Assembly (NCBI GenBank): GCA_015680685.1
Contig: MNCI01003059.1
Span: 590,083-654,082 of the forward strand
Reading direction: 5' to 3'
DNA: 64,000 nucleotides
From: Gnetum montanum
Taxonomy: Eukaryota; Streptophyta; Gnetopsida; Gnetales; Gnetaceae
The notes below the pieces were generated by a model. It was given only the letters and a program-made list of their open reading frames with translations, did not search any database and was not told where the DNA came from. Shown in pieces: positions 35,780-46,815 of the stretch; within the stretch, counting starts at the first letter, position 1; each line of letters starts with the position of its first letter. The translations under genes and the position numbers were made by a program.

Positions 35780-36100
35780 CTCATTGTAACTGAGACAACC
35801 AATTAGCGACCCCATTCTCAGTTCCCTTTTGATCTACCATTATAAGATCAAAATTTTGCAAATCACAACCATTGTATGACATGAGGGCTCACCTTTGGTT
35901 TATTCATCAAGAAGCAAATTATACTATGGTTATTGTGCACAAACACTTTATATCTAAGCACATAGTACCTGAACTTCTTTAGAGCATACACCACCACCAT
36001 TAGTTCTTTCTCTATTGTAGTGTAATTCAACTGTGCACTCACAATGCTTAGACTTGCATAGTAGATGTAATATGGACATTTCTTGTCATCCAACTATATA
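35780..36100 (-). pseudogene. pol: RNase H of E3
   Basis: Degrades RNA in the RNA-DNA hybrid. The open run 35863-36093 reads 'YYIYYASLSIVSAQLNYTTI', 'EKELMVVVYALKKFRYYVL' and 'YKVFVHNNHSIICFL'. It matches the YASR-LN-AQ-NYTTTEKELLAVV-AL-KFR and V-TDH blocks of gypsy RNase H. The catalytic D in the TDH motif is now N (HNNH). Confidence 0.85.
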
Positions 36101-36179
36101 AGCATAGCTCCTAAGGAATAATTTGATGCATATATCATTATATGAAATGTTCTGGATCAATCAAGTACTCATAGAATTG

Positions 36180-38010
36180 GAGTCTCTACAAGCTTTTTCT
36201 AGAAGCTCTAGAATGCATTTTTGCATTCCTTAGTCTAGATAAATGGAACATCTTTATTTGTAAGCCCCACCAATGGTTTTGTGATCTTAGAGAAATTTTC
36301 TATGAATCATCAGTAGTAGTCAATGTGTTCAAGGAATGATCAAACATCTTTAATAGTTTTCAGTTGGTGAGTTATTCCTTGCATGACCGTTATCTTTTTT
36401 AGGGTTCATCTCAATCCCTACCTGAGAAATTATATGCCCCAGTACAATGCCCTCTTGAATCATCATATGGTTCTTCTACCAATTGAACCATAGATTCATC
36501 TTCACACATCTTTTAAGCACTTTCTCAAGGTGGTCCAAGGCTTACTCAAATGTGGCACCATAGGTGGAGAAGTCATCCATGAAAACTTCCACCTTGCAAT
36601 CAATTTGTTGCTAAAAAATGCTCAAGACCAAGCACTTGAAAGTTGCAGCAACATTGCGTAGACCAAAAGGCATTTTTTGATATGCAAAAGTTCCCCAGGG
36701 ACTTGTGAATGTTGTTTTGGAGATCCTCTGGCATGATCTGGATTTGGTTATAGCTACTATAACCATACAAGAAGCTATAATAGCAATCCCTAGAAATAGT
36801 ATCTAAAACTTGATCCACAAATAGTAATGGAAAGTGATCTTTGAATGTTGCCATATTTAACAGCCAAAAGTTTATGTAGATTTGCCACTTGCCACCTTTA
36901 TGTGTGATGAACTGTGTTTTTCTTAGCTTCAATATCAGATACCCAATATCGAGCCTCAAGATGTGATGTCAAATATTGTAGGGTATGTGTTGGCCTATAA
37001 ATATAGTGATTGGGCACATAGTTTCAATATAGTTTCTTTCATAACATAATAGAGATCTTGTAGTTTTTTTTCTCTAAAGTTAGAATATTTTCCAAAGTGC
37101 CTACAGTAGGAGTCGTTGAGTGTACAAATCTTTATTCAAGTACTACTGTACCTAAGCATGGTAGTGTGTAGCAATAAAGTTGAGCCTTCTAATCAAACCT
37201 TGTAGCACCTTAGCTAGCTTAAATATTTTATTTATGTATTTAATGTTTTAAGAAATTTCCTTTGATGCTCCCAAGTAATTAAGCTAAAGTAAGCTAGTTC
37301 GATTAAATAAAATTAATTAAGCACATAAGTATGATTGCGTCGAGCATGTGTATCACTCTTGGTAATCCTAGCAATGCTTAACATTTGGTAACCCAACAGT
37401 GTTATACATGTTTAGGATGTGCACGGAAAGTGGGATCAGTTACTTATGTTAGGATAGTTAGTCAATGATTAGCAATTAGACTAATTAAAGTGGTTCATCA
37501 ATTAAGTTTCAACTTGCTCTTAATCATAGATAAATAAAATATAAAATAATAAAAATCATATGCCTTTATTACACTTAACCATATAATTAAGCTCCATAAT
37601 GGTAGTTGAGAAGACAACGATTGTCATGATTAGTTTTCACGTCTTGCAACCAATGTACTTAGAAACTTAAGGTCTATGGAATTCAACCAGATCACATGTG
37701 AATGCTTATGATTCATATGGTTGGGTATAGGGGTACCTTTCTGCTCATCACTTTGGCATAATCATGAGTGGGTGAATCCACTCACCATCTACAATGGGAT
37801 AGATAATCCTTGCAATGAGGAGTTGTTTGATTTCTGCTTTGATAATCTACTTCAATTTGGGATTCACTCATTGATGTAGTTGCCTCTTTGGCTTCATGGC
37901 CAAATCAGTGTAGATACAATGCTAGCATATCCTAGGATCAATCCCTATTAGTTTAGGATATGAGCAAGCAAATGTTATTGGCCATTTATTGACCACCCTA
38001 AACAATATCT
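36180..38010 (-). pseudogene. pol: Reverse transcriptase of E3, split by a solo LTR
   Basis: The front part runs from 'KWPITFACSYPKLIGIDP' (about 37980) to 'EWIHPLMIMPK' just right of 37750. The solo LTR 36905-37750 follows, and RT resumes at 36900 with 'HKGGKWQIYINFWLLNMATF', 'DHFPLLFVDQVLDTI' and 'YSSYNQIQIMPEDLQ'. The catalytic block 'VFMDDFSTYGATFE' is at about 36550-36590 and keeps FMDD. A frameshift follows PEDLQ. Athila-type RT; inactive because of the insertion and stops. Confidence 0.88.
36905..37750 (+). repeat. Solo LTR inserted in the RT of E3
   Basis: An 846-bp plus-strand LTR from TGATGAACTG to CTCATCA. RT coding resumes on both sides, so there is no internal region. U3 shows 'AATATCAGATACCCAATATCG', cut here to its core; TATA box 36996-37003; AATAAA 37173-37178. 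The flanks read CAAAG and CACAT in RT sense, a plausible decayed 5-bp duplication. It arose by recombination between the two LTRs of a full element (inference). Confidence 0.88.
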
Positions 38011-38820
38011 ATTTTTGTTCAGAAGCAATATTGACATTGATAATTACTAACTTACCATTTTTCAAAAATGCAAACTCCATGCTAGTAGGTAGAGTTTTCA
38101 ACTCCAAGTGCTCTTGTTTAAAATTTTCATGGATTTCCAACTCTCCCCAATCGGTATCATCATCTGCATCATTAGAGAGTTGGTGATCAACTTGCTCTAG
38201 TTCGTCCATGCTTTCAATATAGGCACATGTTAGACTCTTAGCAGGTTTCATGCAAAGTGTGTTGTTTCTAAGATTAGCTATCAACCACTGGGTGTCCTCC
38301 TATTTTGTGGTTGCTATGTATAGGCACCTTTGAATATTTGCCTCATTTGCACACTAGTTGCATACAGATATGGATGTTCTTTTCATGGACTAAAGTTTTT
38401 GCATGCAATTGCACCTTGTATCATTGTACGCAATGCATGGAACTTGCTTCTTCTCAATCCTTCTGAATGCATTTTCATTGAAAATTTCTAGGAAAATATC
38501 TCTGATGCTCATTTTTGCATCAATAGTGCTCAACCAAATCCTTCCCATAATGATTAGGAGGTCCACCTTTCAATTGTCAACTTTGATTACTAGAAAACTG
38601 GCAGGATAAGACCACCCATAGACAATGGTTACAATATCCTCCACCAATCCCAATGGAATAGTGATGGACTAATTTTCCAATTCTAAATGGATGTTGCTCT
38701 TCTTAAGAGGAGGTAGGTTCTAGGCATTGTACATTTCATGAGAAATCAAACTAACTTTAGAACCTGAGTTAATAAGAGCTTTGCATGGCTCATTCCCAGC
38801 AATCTACAAATAGATGAGGG
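38011..38820 (-). pseudogene. pro: Retropepsin region of E3 with linker to RT
   Basis: The active-site loop reads 'ALINSGSKVSLISHEMY'. The codon at 38768-38770 gives Asn where the catalytic Asp is expected. 'LGLVEDIVTIVYGWSYPASF' and 'IIMGRIWLSTIDA' follow. The acidic linker at 38009-38284 is still open ('SNDADDDTDWGELEIHENF'), matching E1. E4 has the same Asp-to-Asn change, while E1 keeps Asp. Confidence 0.75.
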
Positions 38821-38999
38821 GACTTCCGAGATCAGATCCTTTCCTAGGAAGGTTGCCAACCTTGATCCAATCAAATATAGCATGGATTAACATAACTATG
38901 TAGATCTTAGGAGGCATTTGTGCTGAAGGGCTCTCAAAAGGAATGAATGCAGAGGATGAAGGGGATACAAGGTGACCAGCCACATAAGTAGACAAGGAT

Positions 39000-41326
39000 T
39001 TAATAGGGTTATTAATTTGAAACAATGATCTTTTATGGAATCTTGGTTTTGAACCACTCAACTAAGGAGCTGGCTATAAATTAATGGCCATGGTAGCATT
39101 ATGTTGTTGTGGTTAGGCTAGAAGCTCAACCTACATAGATGGAGTAGGTGGTAATTCAGCTGAAGGTGGACAAGCATGTGCTAAAGGATGTGGAGGATGA
39201 TAGGGATATGGGGTTTCCCCTCTAGTAGATGGAGAATGAGTTCTGTAATACTTTGGAGGGTAGTAGTGATGCTAAAATGAAGCATGACTAGACGAGTTAC
39301 ACAGAGACATTGGTTGCTAAACATAGTATCCATATGATTTTGGCTGCTTATAAGGGTACTACTGCCTTGGTGGCGGCATTCCCCACAACTGTGGGTGTTG
39401 CCACTATTGGTATTTCTCATATGGCTATGGTGGAGCTCCACTTGGATAATAAGCTTATTGTTGTTGGATTACCTAGAGGATAAGGCAATCTTCTAGGTGC
39501 TTTCCTTCTTACCAATCTACAATTTAGTGCATACATCGTAGACTCTTGCAATTATGAAACGACAAGGCAACAACCTTTAGTATGTTCATATTGGTAGATG
39601 TCACACCCACCATCACCATTTGATTCTAACTCCGCAACCTCTTCTACTACTGCAGCCTTTCCCTTAACCCTTTGGTAGGCACATTCAACTTCTTTCTGCC
39701 TCCTACAGTCATAATCACTACTCTACTTTCTTGATTCTTCTACGATTTTTAGATTAGTTTGGAATTTTTTGTCCAAAAAGTCCCATAATTTATCAACCTT
39801 GGCCAATATACCAAAAACATATTTTTGTATTAGCAAGATTTTTTGTTGCACCACCTCATCAAGTGGTGACAACTCCTTGTTATCACATAATAGAACCTCC
39901 CTTTTTCTAATGGAAGGATCCCTATTATATTTCTTAACACTTTCCCATTTCCTTAGCTCTTCTTTTTCTTTTGCTACCTACTCTATCAACCTTTGGATCT
40001 AATGGCCTCTACGTTCTAATAGTCTTTCTTGGGCATAAACTCCAAGAGTTCTTCTTGTTTCTGATCTAAGTCCATCTATAATGTGGTGAGCTTGTTCCTA
40101 CTAAGAACAACCATGGCTAGGGCATTGATGTATGAGATAATAGTATCTACCCATGGTAGTGTCCAAGGGTTCATGTGTTCCTTACTTCTATCCTTGGATC
40201 TACCTTCCTAGATTAGACACTCAAGAGTATGTTTGGTATTTATCATTGAATAGCTCTAGCATTGTACTCCACTACGGATGGATTTTGGCTCCAAAGACCA
40301 ATACCAACTTTCTACTTCCTTGGTGAGTATTTTGGGAAATAGCTTTAATTTCTACTAATAATTTTCAATATTCTGTAAGGCACAGCCATTATAAAAGGCT
40401 TGAATATGTATTTGAGATCAGATTTATATCCCCCCTCAAATCTAAGGATATTGTTCACGTTAAGTCGCTTGATTTGACTCTCTTTCACATGCTTGGTTGA
40501 AATTTTTACTACCTCTATGATATTTAACATACTCTAAATTACCAGAAAAGGCTCATCATCATCATTATTTTGATGATCCTTATGATGTTCTTTACTACCT
40601 CTTTGTTCATTGTAGGCCCAACGATCATTAGCATCCCATTGTTCACCTTCATCATGGTTGTCCTTTTTGTGGTGTTTATCAAAACTAGAAGAGGAAGAAG
40701 AAGATGAAGATGAATAGGACAAAGAGAAAGGAGGACTATCACCACCATGGTGTCTACCAGCTTATCTATGTTTGTCATGGCCAAGTTTGTCAACTTTCTT
40801 ATCATCTTGATGCTTGCCCTGAGCCCCTGCTTTGACTCCCACTTTTTCTTGAATCCAGGTTATTAATAGTGGATTGCAACTTCAAGTTCAAGCCCCCATC
40901 ACCAATATTAAGGGGTGGAGAATCTTTATGTTGAGAACCCCAAGAGGGAGGATCCTCATTATCATTTTGGTTGAGTAGGAACAAGGGATTGGTGAATTGT
41001 TTCCCCTTCAAAGCCTCATGGTGCTTCTCTTGGTATCAATTTATCTTGTGTTGTGTTTTAGTGGGATGGTAATCATGGTCATGCATAACATACTCTTCTT
41101 GAAGATCCTAGATGTCTAACCTCCTAACAATTTGGAGCAACATCTTAGGCATAGATTGATCAAGATGCATTACAATGTTTTCCTCTATATCTCACCATCA
41201 CAGTTGTTCATCTTGATGCAAAATGAAGGTTAAGTTAGATACATACTCATCTAGATGAATATATACCACCCTGCATTCTTGAGGCACTAGCAGTTTAGTA
41301 TCATTTCACTTGTCAGAAGAAGACAT
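39000..41326 (-). pseudogene. gag: gag of E3
   Basis: Start Met-Ser-Ser-Ser-Asp at 41326. The N-terminal block near 41290-41050 includes 'VVYIHLDEYVSNLTFILHQD' and 'LQEEYVMHDHDYH'. A Gln/Ser and His/Asp-rich linker follows (open run 40534-40722, poly-Ser then 'KHHKKDNHDEGEQWD'). The gag core starts with 'LRFEGGYKSDL' (about 40440). A Cys/His cluster 'CDIYQYEHTKGCCLVVS' lies at 39544-39598; its last His is hit by a frameshift or stop. A Pro/Tyr-rich tail follows to about 39000. Many stops. No canonical CCHC knuckle was found. Confidence 0.8.
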
Positions 41327-41458
41327 TTTGCAATTAGAATAAGATATCAATGTGTTTAAATTATTATATTTTTTAAGAATAATTTTTCACCTTAGGGTTC
41401 ATCCAATGATGTTAATGATTTTCACTATGTCTAGATTGCACACATTTCAAACAAAAAG

Positions 41459-41478
41459 AATCCCTGGCAATGGTGCTA
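41459..41478 (-). other. Primer binding site of E3, tRNA-Asp type
   Basis: In element sense TAGCACCATTGCCAGGGATT directly after the LTR end, a slightly decayed tRNA-Asp complement. Confidence 0.85.
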
Positions 41479-41479
41479 A

Positions 41480-42370
41480 TGATGAGTAGCAAGTACCACT
41501 ATGCTCAACCATACGAATCACTAAGCATTCACATGTGATCTGGTCAAATTTTGTAGACTCTATGTTTTCTGGTACACTAGCCTCTAGGAAGTGAACTTGC
41601 CCTAACAATCATTCGTTGTCTTCCTAATTACACTTGTGATACACAAAGGTATGATTAAGTGTAATCAAGGTGTATGATTTTTATTATTTTTAATGTTTTA
41701 TGTTTAGGTGCTTGAAATAAAGGATGAAAGAAATGAAGTAATGTAATTTCTAATTTAATCTAACTAATCAATGTCTAACTAATCCTAACATAAGCATTTG
41801 GTCCCACTTTCTATACACATCCTAAACATGTTTAATGCTACTAGGTTATCAAATGTTAAGCATTATTAGAATTACCAACTACCAAGCATATGCTCAAAGT
41901 GGTCATACTTATATGCTTAATTAATTGCTACATAATCTAGCTTAGTTTAGTCTAATTAATTATGTAATTACTTAAAGCATTAAAGGAAATTATATAAAAC
42001 ATTAAATGCATAAATAAATAATTAATCTATTTCAAAGTGTTATAAGGTTTATACAAAAGCTCATCTTTATTGCCGCACACACTATTATGCTTAGGTAAAA
42101 TAGTGCTCGAATAAAGATTTGTACACTCTTGACTCCTATTATAGGCACTTAGAAAAATATTTTAACTTTCAAATGACAAAACTACAAGAGCTTTGCTACA
42201 ACTATGACAAGATGTGTTATAAACATGATGGGTGAGCATGTATTTATATGAGAAAATAGACACTACGTTGACAAGGCCACATCAATGCATCAAATCATGC
42301 ATCAACAGGGCCTAGTCAACGAGGCCTAGTTGATAGGGCCCCATCAACACAACCAATCTATGATTCATCA
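41480..42370 (-). repeat. 5' LTR of E3
   Basis: An 891-bp LTR, from TGATGAATCATAG to CTCATCA in element sense. U3 repeats ('GTTGATGGGGCCC') at 42255-42370, TATA box 42241-42248. The hairpin arms ATTACACTT (41627-41635) and AAGTGTAAT (41657-41665) are perfectly paired. Confidence 0.93.
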
Positions 42371-42439
42371 ATCTTCCTTTCAATGGTTAGCCTAGAATAG
42401 TGATATAGCAATTTTTTAAAATATGCTCATTATTTAATC

Positions 42440-43845
42440 TTCTAAATTAATTGATGTCATGAAAAAATGAAAAGCCAACATTGCCAACATCCAAGAAATA
42501 AGATGGAAAGGGAGAAAAGCTTGAGATTTAGATACAAATTACCAACTTTTCAATGTAGAAAAAGAAAATCACCAAAATGGAGTGGCTATCACTGTTAATT
42601 AATAAAGGAAAGATAAATTGGTACAGGTATACCACCATAGAAATCGAATTATGAACATAAAAATTGTGCATGAAAATAAGATCATTAACATTATCAATGT
42701 ATATGCTTCATAAATTAGCTTTAAAAACTCTATCAAGTAAAAGGAACCATCACCCAATGCCATAATGTTTGCCCTAACAAGTTGGTTCTTAGAAGGGTTA
42801 GTAGATGAATGAAAGCCTAACCTCTTCAAGTTGTTGCACCCAAGTCTTTGACTTGAGAAACAAGCATCTTACCATTACTTCAAATGATGGTCCTTAGAAA
42901 ATGCTATCAAGTAAGATATTTAGAATTCAATGGATCTAGTGCTTCAAGGAATTTTCCAACAAAAAATCATATTCATAAAAAGGGATTTTAACAGTCATGT
43001 TAAATCTATAAATATTGGATATGATAGGATTCATGAATGATATGACTTTAGAGAGTGCAATGAAATGGGAGATTTACTACTACAATTTGCAAGTTCTTGT
43101 GACCTTGTGAGTGTAAATGCTTATTTTCAAAAGAGGATAGAACATTGAATTACATATAAGAATGACATGGATAAAACACAAATTGATTATTACTTATCAT
43201 GTAGAAGAGACTATGTCATATATGCAAAGACACAAAGATCATACTTTGATAAATATTTGTAACTCAACATTGACCAATGGTCATGGATTTAGCTATATAG
43301 AGCTTCAAAGGTAGCAAGAGAAAAGAAACTAAATGCATAAAATGGTGGAATTTGAAGGAAGGTAGCATTACCTTATTTAGATAAAAATTTCATTAGAAGG
43401 TAGAAGGCACATAGAATTAGGATTATTTTACAAATTTAATTTGAGTACAAATGGAAAGATACATTTAAAAAATTAGAAATAATATTTCAAGTAAAAAAGG
43501 CTAAAAAATAAATCCCAAAGAATATATGGTGGTGTACTGGTGAAATGCAACATGCTATTCAAAATAAGAAAAAATGCCTTAAGGAATAACAATAAAGCAA
43601 AAACTAGAGAATAGGCTCATGTACACAATGGAAAACAAAAGAGAGGAAAAAGTAGTAGTAGCAAAAGCCAAACATAAAAGCCTTGGATATATAACTTATA
43701 TGAGAAATTAGGAACAAAGGAAAGAGAAAAATCTATTTACAAAATGGAAAAAAAGTTAGTTTCAAGAAATGTAAGAACATTAATCATTTCAAATACACCA
43801 AAGAGGCTAATTAAATAATTTTTATACAAGACAATGAAATTTTGG
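42440..43845 (+). pseudogene. LINE endonuclease region, first part
   Basis: An L1-like non-LTR retrotransposon. The apurinic-type endonuclease shows 'ANIANIQEIRWKGRKA' (about 42476), 'GVAITVN' (about 42580), 'KIINIINVYAS' (about 42680), 'RDFNSHV' (about 42980; the GDFN motif with G to R), 'CDLVSVNAYFQKR' (about 43100) and 'QIDYYLSCRRDYV' (about 43183). The linker 'KCIKWWNLK' (about 43335) follows. The reading ends in 'DNEILDR' at 43850, where E4 is inserted; the frame continues at 49883 with 'KNYFQELLN'. A few stops interrupt it. The sequence at 42376-42440 between E3 and this region is unassigned. Confidence 0.85.
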
Positions 43846-43850
43846 ATAGG

Positions 43851-44667
43851 TGATGGGACGCGATATCGCATCCCACGCGATATCGCATCCCACGCGATAT
43901 CGCGTTGTCCCTCGCGATATCGCGGTCCGCCACCAAGTCTATAAATAAGAGGTGGATCTCCCTTGTTTTCTCATCTAGATCTATACCCTTAGGGAAACTT
44001 TGAAATTTTTACCTCTCTAGAGATAGAATATTTTCCATGTGCCTACAGTAGGAACTCCAAAGTGAACGGATCTTTATTCGAGCAAATATTGTACCTGAAC
44101 ACATATTTGTGTATGGAAATAAAGACAAACTTCTTGGATAAACCTTGCAGTGCATGGAATAGGCTAAATAGGACTTTTATTTATTGTTATTTATTATTTA
44201 TCATTTACATGCTTTGTTAGTGATTAAATCTTTCTCAACCCTTTTCTCCTAGTTAAGTGCCTCAGTACGACCGCTTTGAGCACATGTGTTACGCTTGGTG
44301 ATCCCAGCAATGATTAGTGTTTGGTAACCATGGTTGCATTGGTTCAGGGTGTGAACAGTAAGTGGGAACAGATGCTGATGCTAGGTTAATTAAGACTTAG
44401 TTAGTTAGTTAAAGTTAGTAATTAGTCTCTTCAACCCTTTACCTTATCAGCATAGGACATAAAATAGAAAATCTATAAAAATCATATACCTTGGACTTAC
44501 TTAACCATACACCATGAAAAATACAAGTAAGTTTAGGAAGACAATGAATAATTAGCCTTAAGTGTTCCATGAGACGTGTAGGCACTTAGTCTATAGAGTT
44601 CGACCAGATCATGCGTGTTACGCTCATATTCGTATGGTTGAGTGTAGGGGTACCTCACCACTCATCA
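43851..44667 (+). repeat. 5' LTR of E4
   Basis: An 817-bp LTR from TGATGGGACG to CTCATCA. U3 begins with four GCGATATCGC palindromes. TATA box 43940-43947; AATAAA 44118-44123, 178 bp downstream (177 in the solo LTR). Hairpin arms ACTTACTT (44495-44502) and AAGTAAGT (44525-44532). Near-end motif CGTATGGTTGAG (44631-44642). Confidence 0.95.
43860..43923 (+). promoter_or_regulatory. Array of four GCGATATCGC palindromes in U3
   Basis: Perfect 10-bp palindromes at 43860-43869, 43877-43886, 43894-43903 and 43914-43923, set in a repeated 'ATCCCAC' context, ending 17 bp before the TATA box. They are dense in CpG while the surroundings are CpG-poor. Possible dimeric factor sites; function is inferred. 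Confidence 0.7.
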
Positions 44668-44668
44668 T

Positions 44669-44686
44669 TGGCGCCATTGCCGAGGA
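44669..44686 (+). other. Primer binding site of E4, tRNA-Asp
   Basis: TGGCGCCATTGCCGAGGA, two bases after the LTR end, differs at about two positions from the tRNA-Asp complement TGGCGCCGTTGCCGGGGA expected in plants. Confidence 0.93.
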
Positions 44687-44809
44687 CTAAGTGTTTGTGC
44701 ACTAAGTAGAACATAGGAAATCACTCACATCATTGGGAGCTTAAACAAACCTTAGGGTTAATTAAACAAAAAATTTTATAATGGTTAATTAGCACACCGG
44801 GAAGACACC

Positions 44810-46815
44810 ATGTCTTCTTCTTCTTCTCATAAGAGCAATTCACCACCTAGGGATCATACAAAGAACAGTCGGCAGTCTAAAACACATCACCAAAATCCAC
44901 CAGTTCCTCAACAATATAGGGTGGTATATACTCATCCCAATGAGTATATAACTAATTTTACTTTTATCCTCCATCAGGATGAACAGATGTGCTGGAGAGA
45001 TTTGCAAGGTAACATAGTGTTACCTCCAAATCGTGCAGTCCCCAACATGCTCCTCCGTGTTTTGGCACAAATTGGCATAACTCAGCCCTATGCTGAATAT
45101 GTTATAGGTGATTTTGACACAAGGGATTACTATCCTACATTTGCATAATGTATGAGGGACTCAAGGCAGGAGAGCCAACATACACTGTTCAAGGACAAAG
45201 AGATCCTGCACGTCCTAAGTGAAATTGGAGATGGTGAACCACTTGTAACGGGTTCTCTATCGAAAGATGTTCCCCCTCCTAATGATAGTCAGGAGGAGGG
45301 GTATCAAAACCTATGCTCCACGATACATAACCCTGGTTCTGATCCCTGTGAACACCAACTTTTCNCAGGAGGAGGGGTATCAGAACCTATGCTCCACGAT
45401 ACATAACCCTGGTTCTGATCCCTGTGAACACCAACTTTTCACTGAGGGAACAATAACACGTGACAAGGACAGGCACTCAGATCGTCATCACGATCGGGGC
45501 CGAAGCCACAAAAGAGAAGGTAAGAAACATCGTCATGGCGATGGTTCTCCTTCTTCTTTCCCTTCTTCACATCATTCACCCTCTCCTTCCACATCTAGGC
45601 ATAGCCATCGAGAGCATAACGGTGAGGATAGAGGTAGGCAAAATGAGAGACCTTGACGAGAGAGTCGAGAGTGAGGAAAAGGGCATGAATGAAGGGAAAG
45701 TAGGAAACAACATAGGCATCATAGGCTTCATGAAGGAGATGATCATGACGAGCCCCTACTTGCCACCCAAAGCATGCTAGATATAACGAAGGTAGTGAGA
45801 ATACCAACAAGGCATCAAAAGGATAGTCAGATCAAGCACTTAGACATGAAAACTATCCCACGCTTTGAAGGGGGATACAACGTGGATCCACAAAATCATT
45901 TACAGGAATTTCATGATGCCTACGCCTTGCAGAACATAGAAAACAAGTGGCAAAAACTGAAGTTGTTTCCCAGGATACTCATCAAGGAAGCAGAGAGTTG
46001 GTGCTGGTCCTTAGAGCCAGAAACCATCAGGAGGTGGAGTACGATGTTAGAACTCTTCAACGATAAGTATCAAACGTACTCCAGAGTGTCTAACTTGTGT
46101 AAGTAGATCCAAGGATGGAATCAAGGTACTCATGAACCCTTGGATGCTACCATGGGCTGCTACTACACATTGTTACATTGTTGCCCAGGCCATGGTTATG
46201 CACAATGGGACCAACTTCGCCACATCGTAAATGGGCTAAGGTATGAAACTAGGAGAACCCTTGGGACTTATGACCAAGGGAGACTATCTAAAATTAGTTT
46301 CCATGAAATCCATAGGCTATTGGAGCAAGTAGCCAAAGAAGAAGGGGAGCTACGAAAAAGAGAGCGCAGAAGAATATAACTGTGATCCCTCCCTCTGAAA
46401 GAAGGAAGTGAAATTCTACGATGAAGAGGATGAGTCACCACTCGAAGAGTTGGTGAACAAAAAAACCTTGCCACTTCAGAAACTAACAACAAAAGTATCG
46501 GCTAAGGTAGATGAAGTATGGAGCTCCTTAGATAGTAAAATTGAAACTGTCCTAAAGATCGTAGAGGAGTCTAAGGAGGAACAAAGTAGTGACAAAGATA
46601 AGAAAAAGTGGAGATATTTTGGCCCTGCATGTGACAAGGGTAAGGGGAAAATAATTATCTCCGATGAGGTTGTGGATTTGGACATAGACAATGACAGTGG
46701 ATGTGAGATCTACCAATATGACCATCCTAAGAGATGTTGTCCAATCATCTCACATCTACAAGAGTCTAGGGTGTATGCACTCAACCTAAGACTTAACCAA
46801 TGGCAAACACCCTGA
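44810..46815 (+). pseudogene. gag: gag of E4 (few lesions)
   Basis: The best-preserved gag of the window. Start Met-Ser-Ser-Ser-Ser-Ser at 44810. The N-terminal block includes 'VVYTHPNEYITNFTFILHQD' and 'YAEYVIGDFDTRDYYP', then a TAA at 45146. A basic, His/Arg/Ser-rich linker follows ('DRHHDRGRSHKREGKKHRHG'). The gag core (45774-46379) holds 'PRFEGGYNVDPQNHLQEFHD' and 'EAESWCWSLEPETIRRW', a single TAG at 46104, then 'LLEQVAKEEGELRKRE'. After a frameshift, 46408-46815 is open and contains 'CEIYQYDHPKRCCPIISH' (46702-46755), a candidate zinc-binding cluster. The 75-bp duplication around the N at 45365 is likely an assembly error that adds a false frameshift. Confidence 0.88.

Larger units (their letters stand above)
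28283..42370 (-). mobile_element. E3: structurally complete Athila-like element with TSD ATCTT
   Basis: A minus-strand element of about 14.1 kb bounded by the exact 5-bp duplication ATCTT (28278-28282 and 42371-42375). In element order: 5' LTR (41480-42370), primer site, gag (from 41326), protease, RT, RNase H, integrase, non-coding block, extra ORF (32278-29416), polypurine tract, 3' LTR (28283-29184). A solo LTR of a related family splits RT. The two LTRs differ visibly, mostly by transitions, so the insertion is old. It is the best reference copy in the window for the family architecture. Confidence 0.92.
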
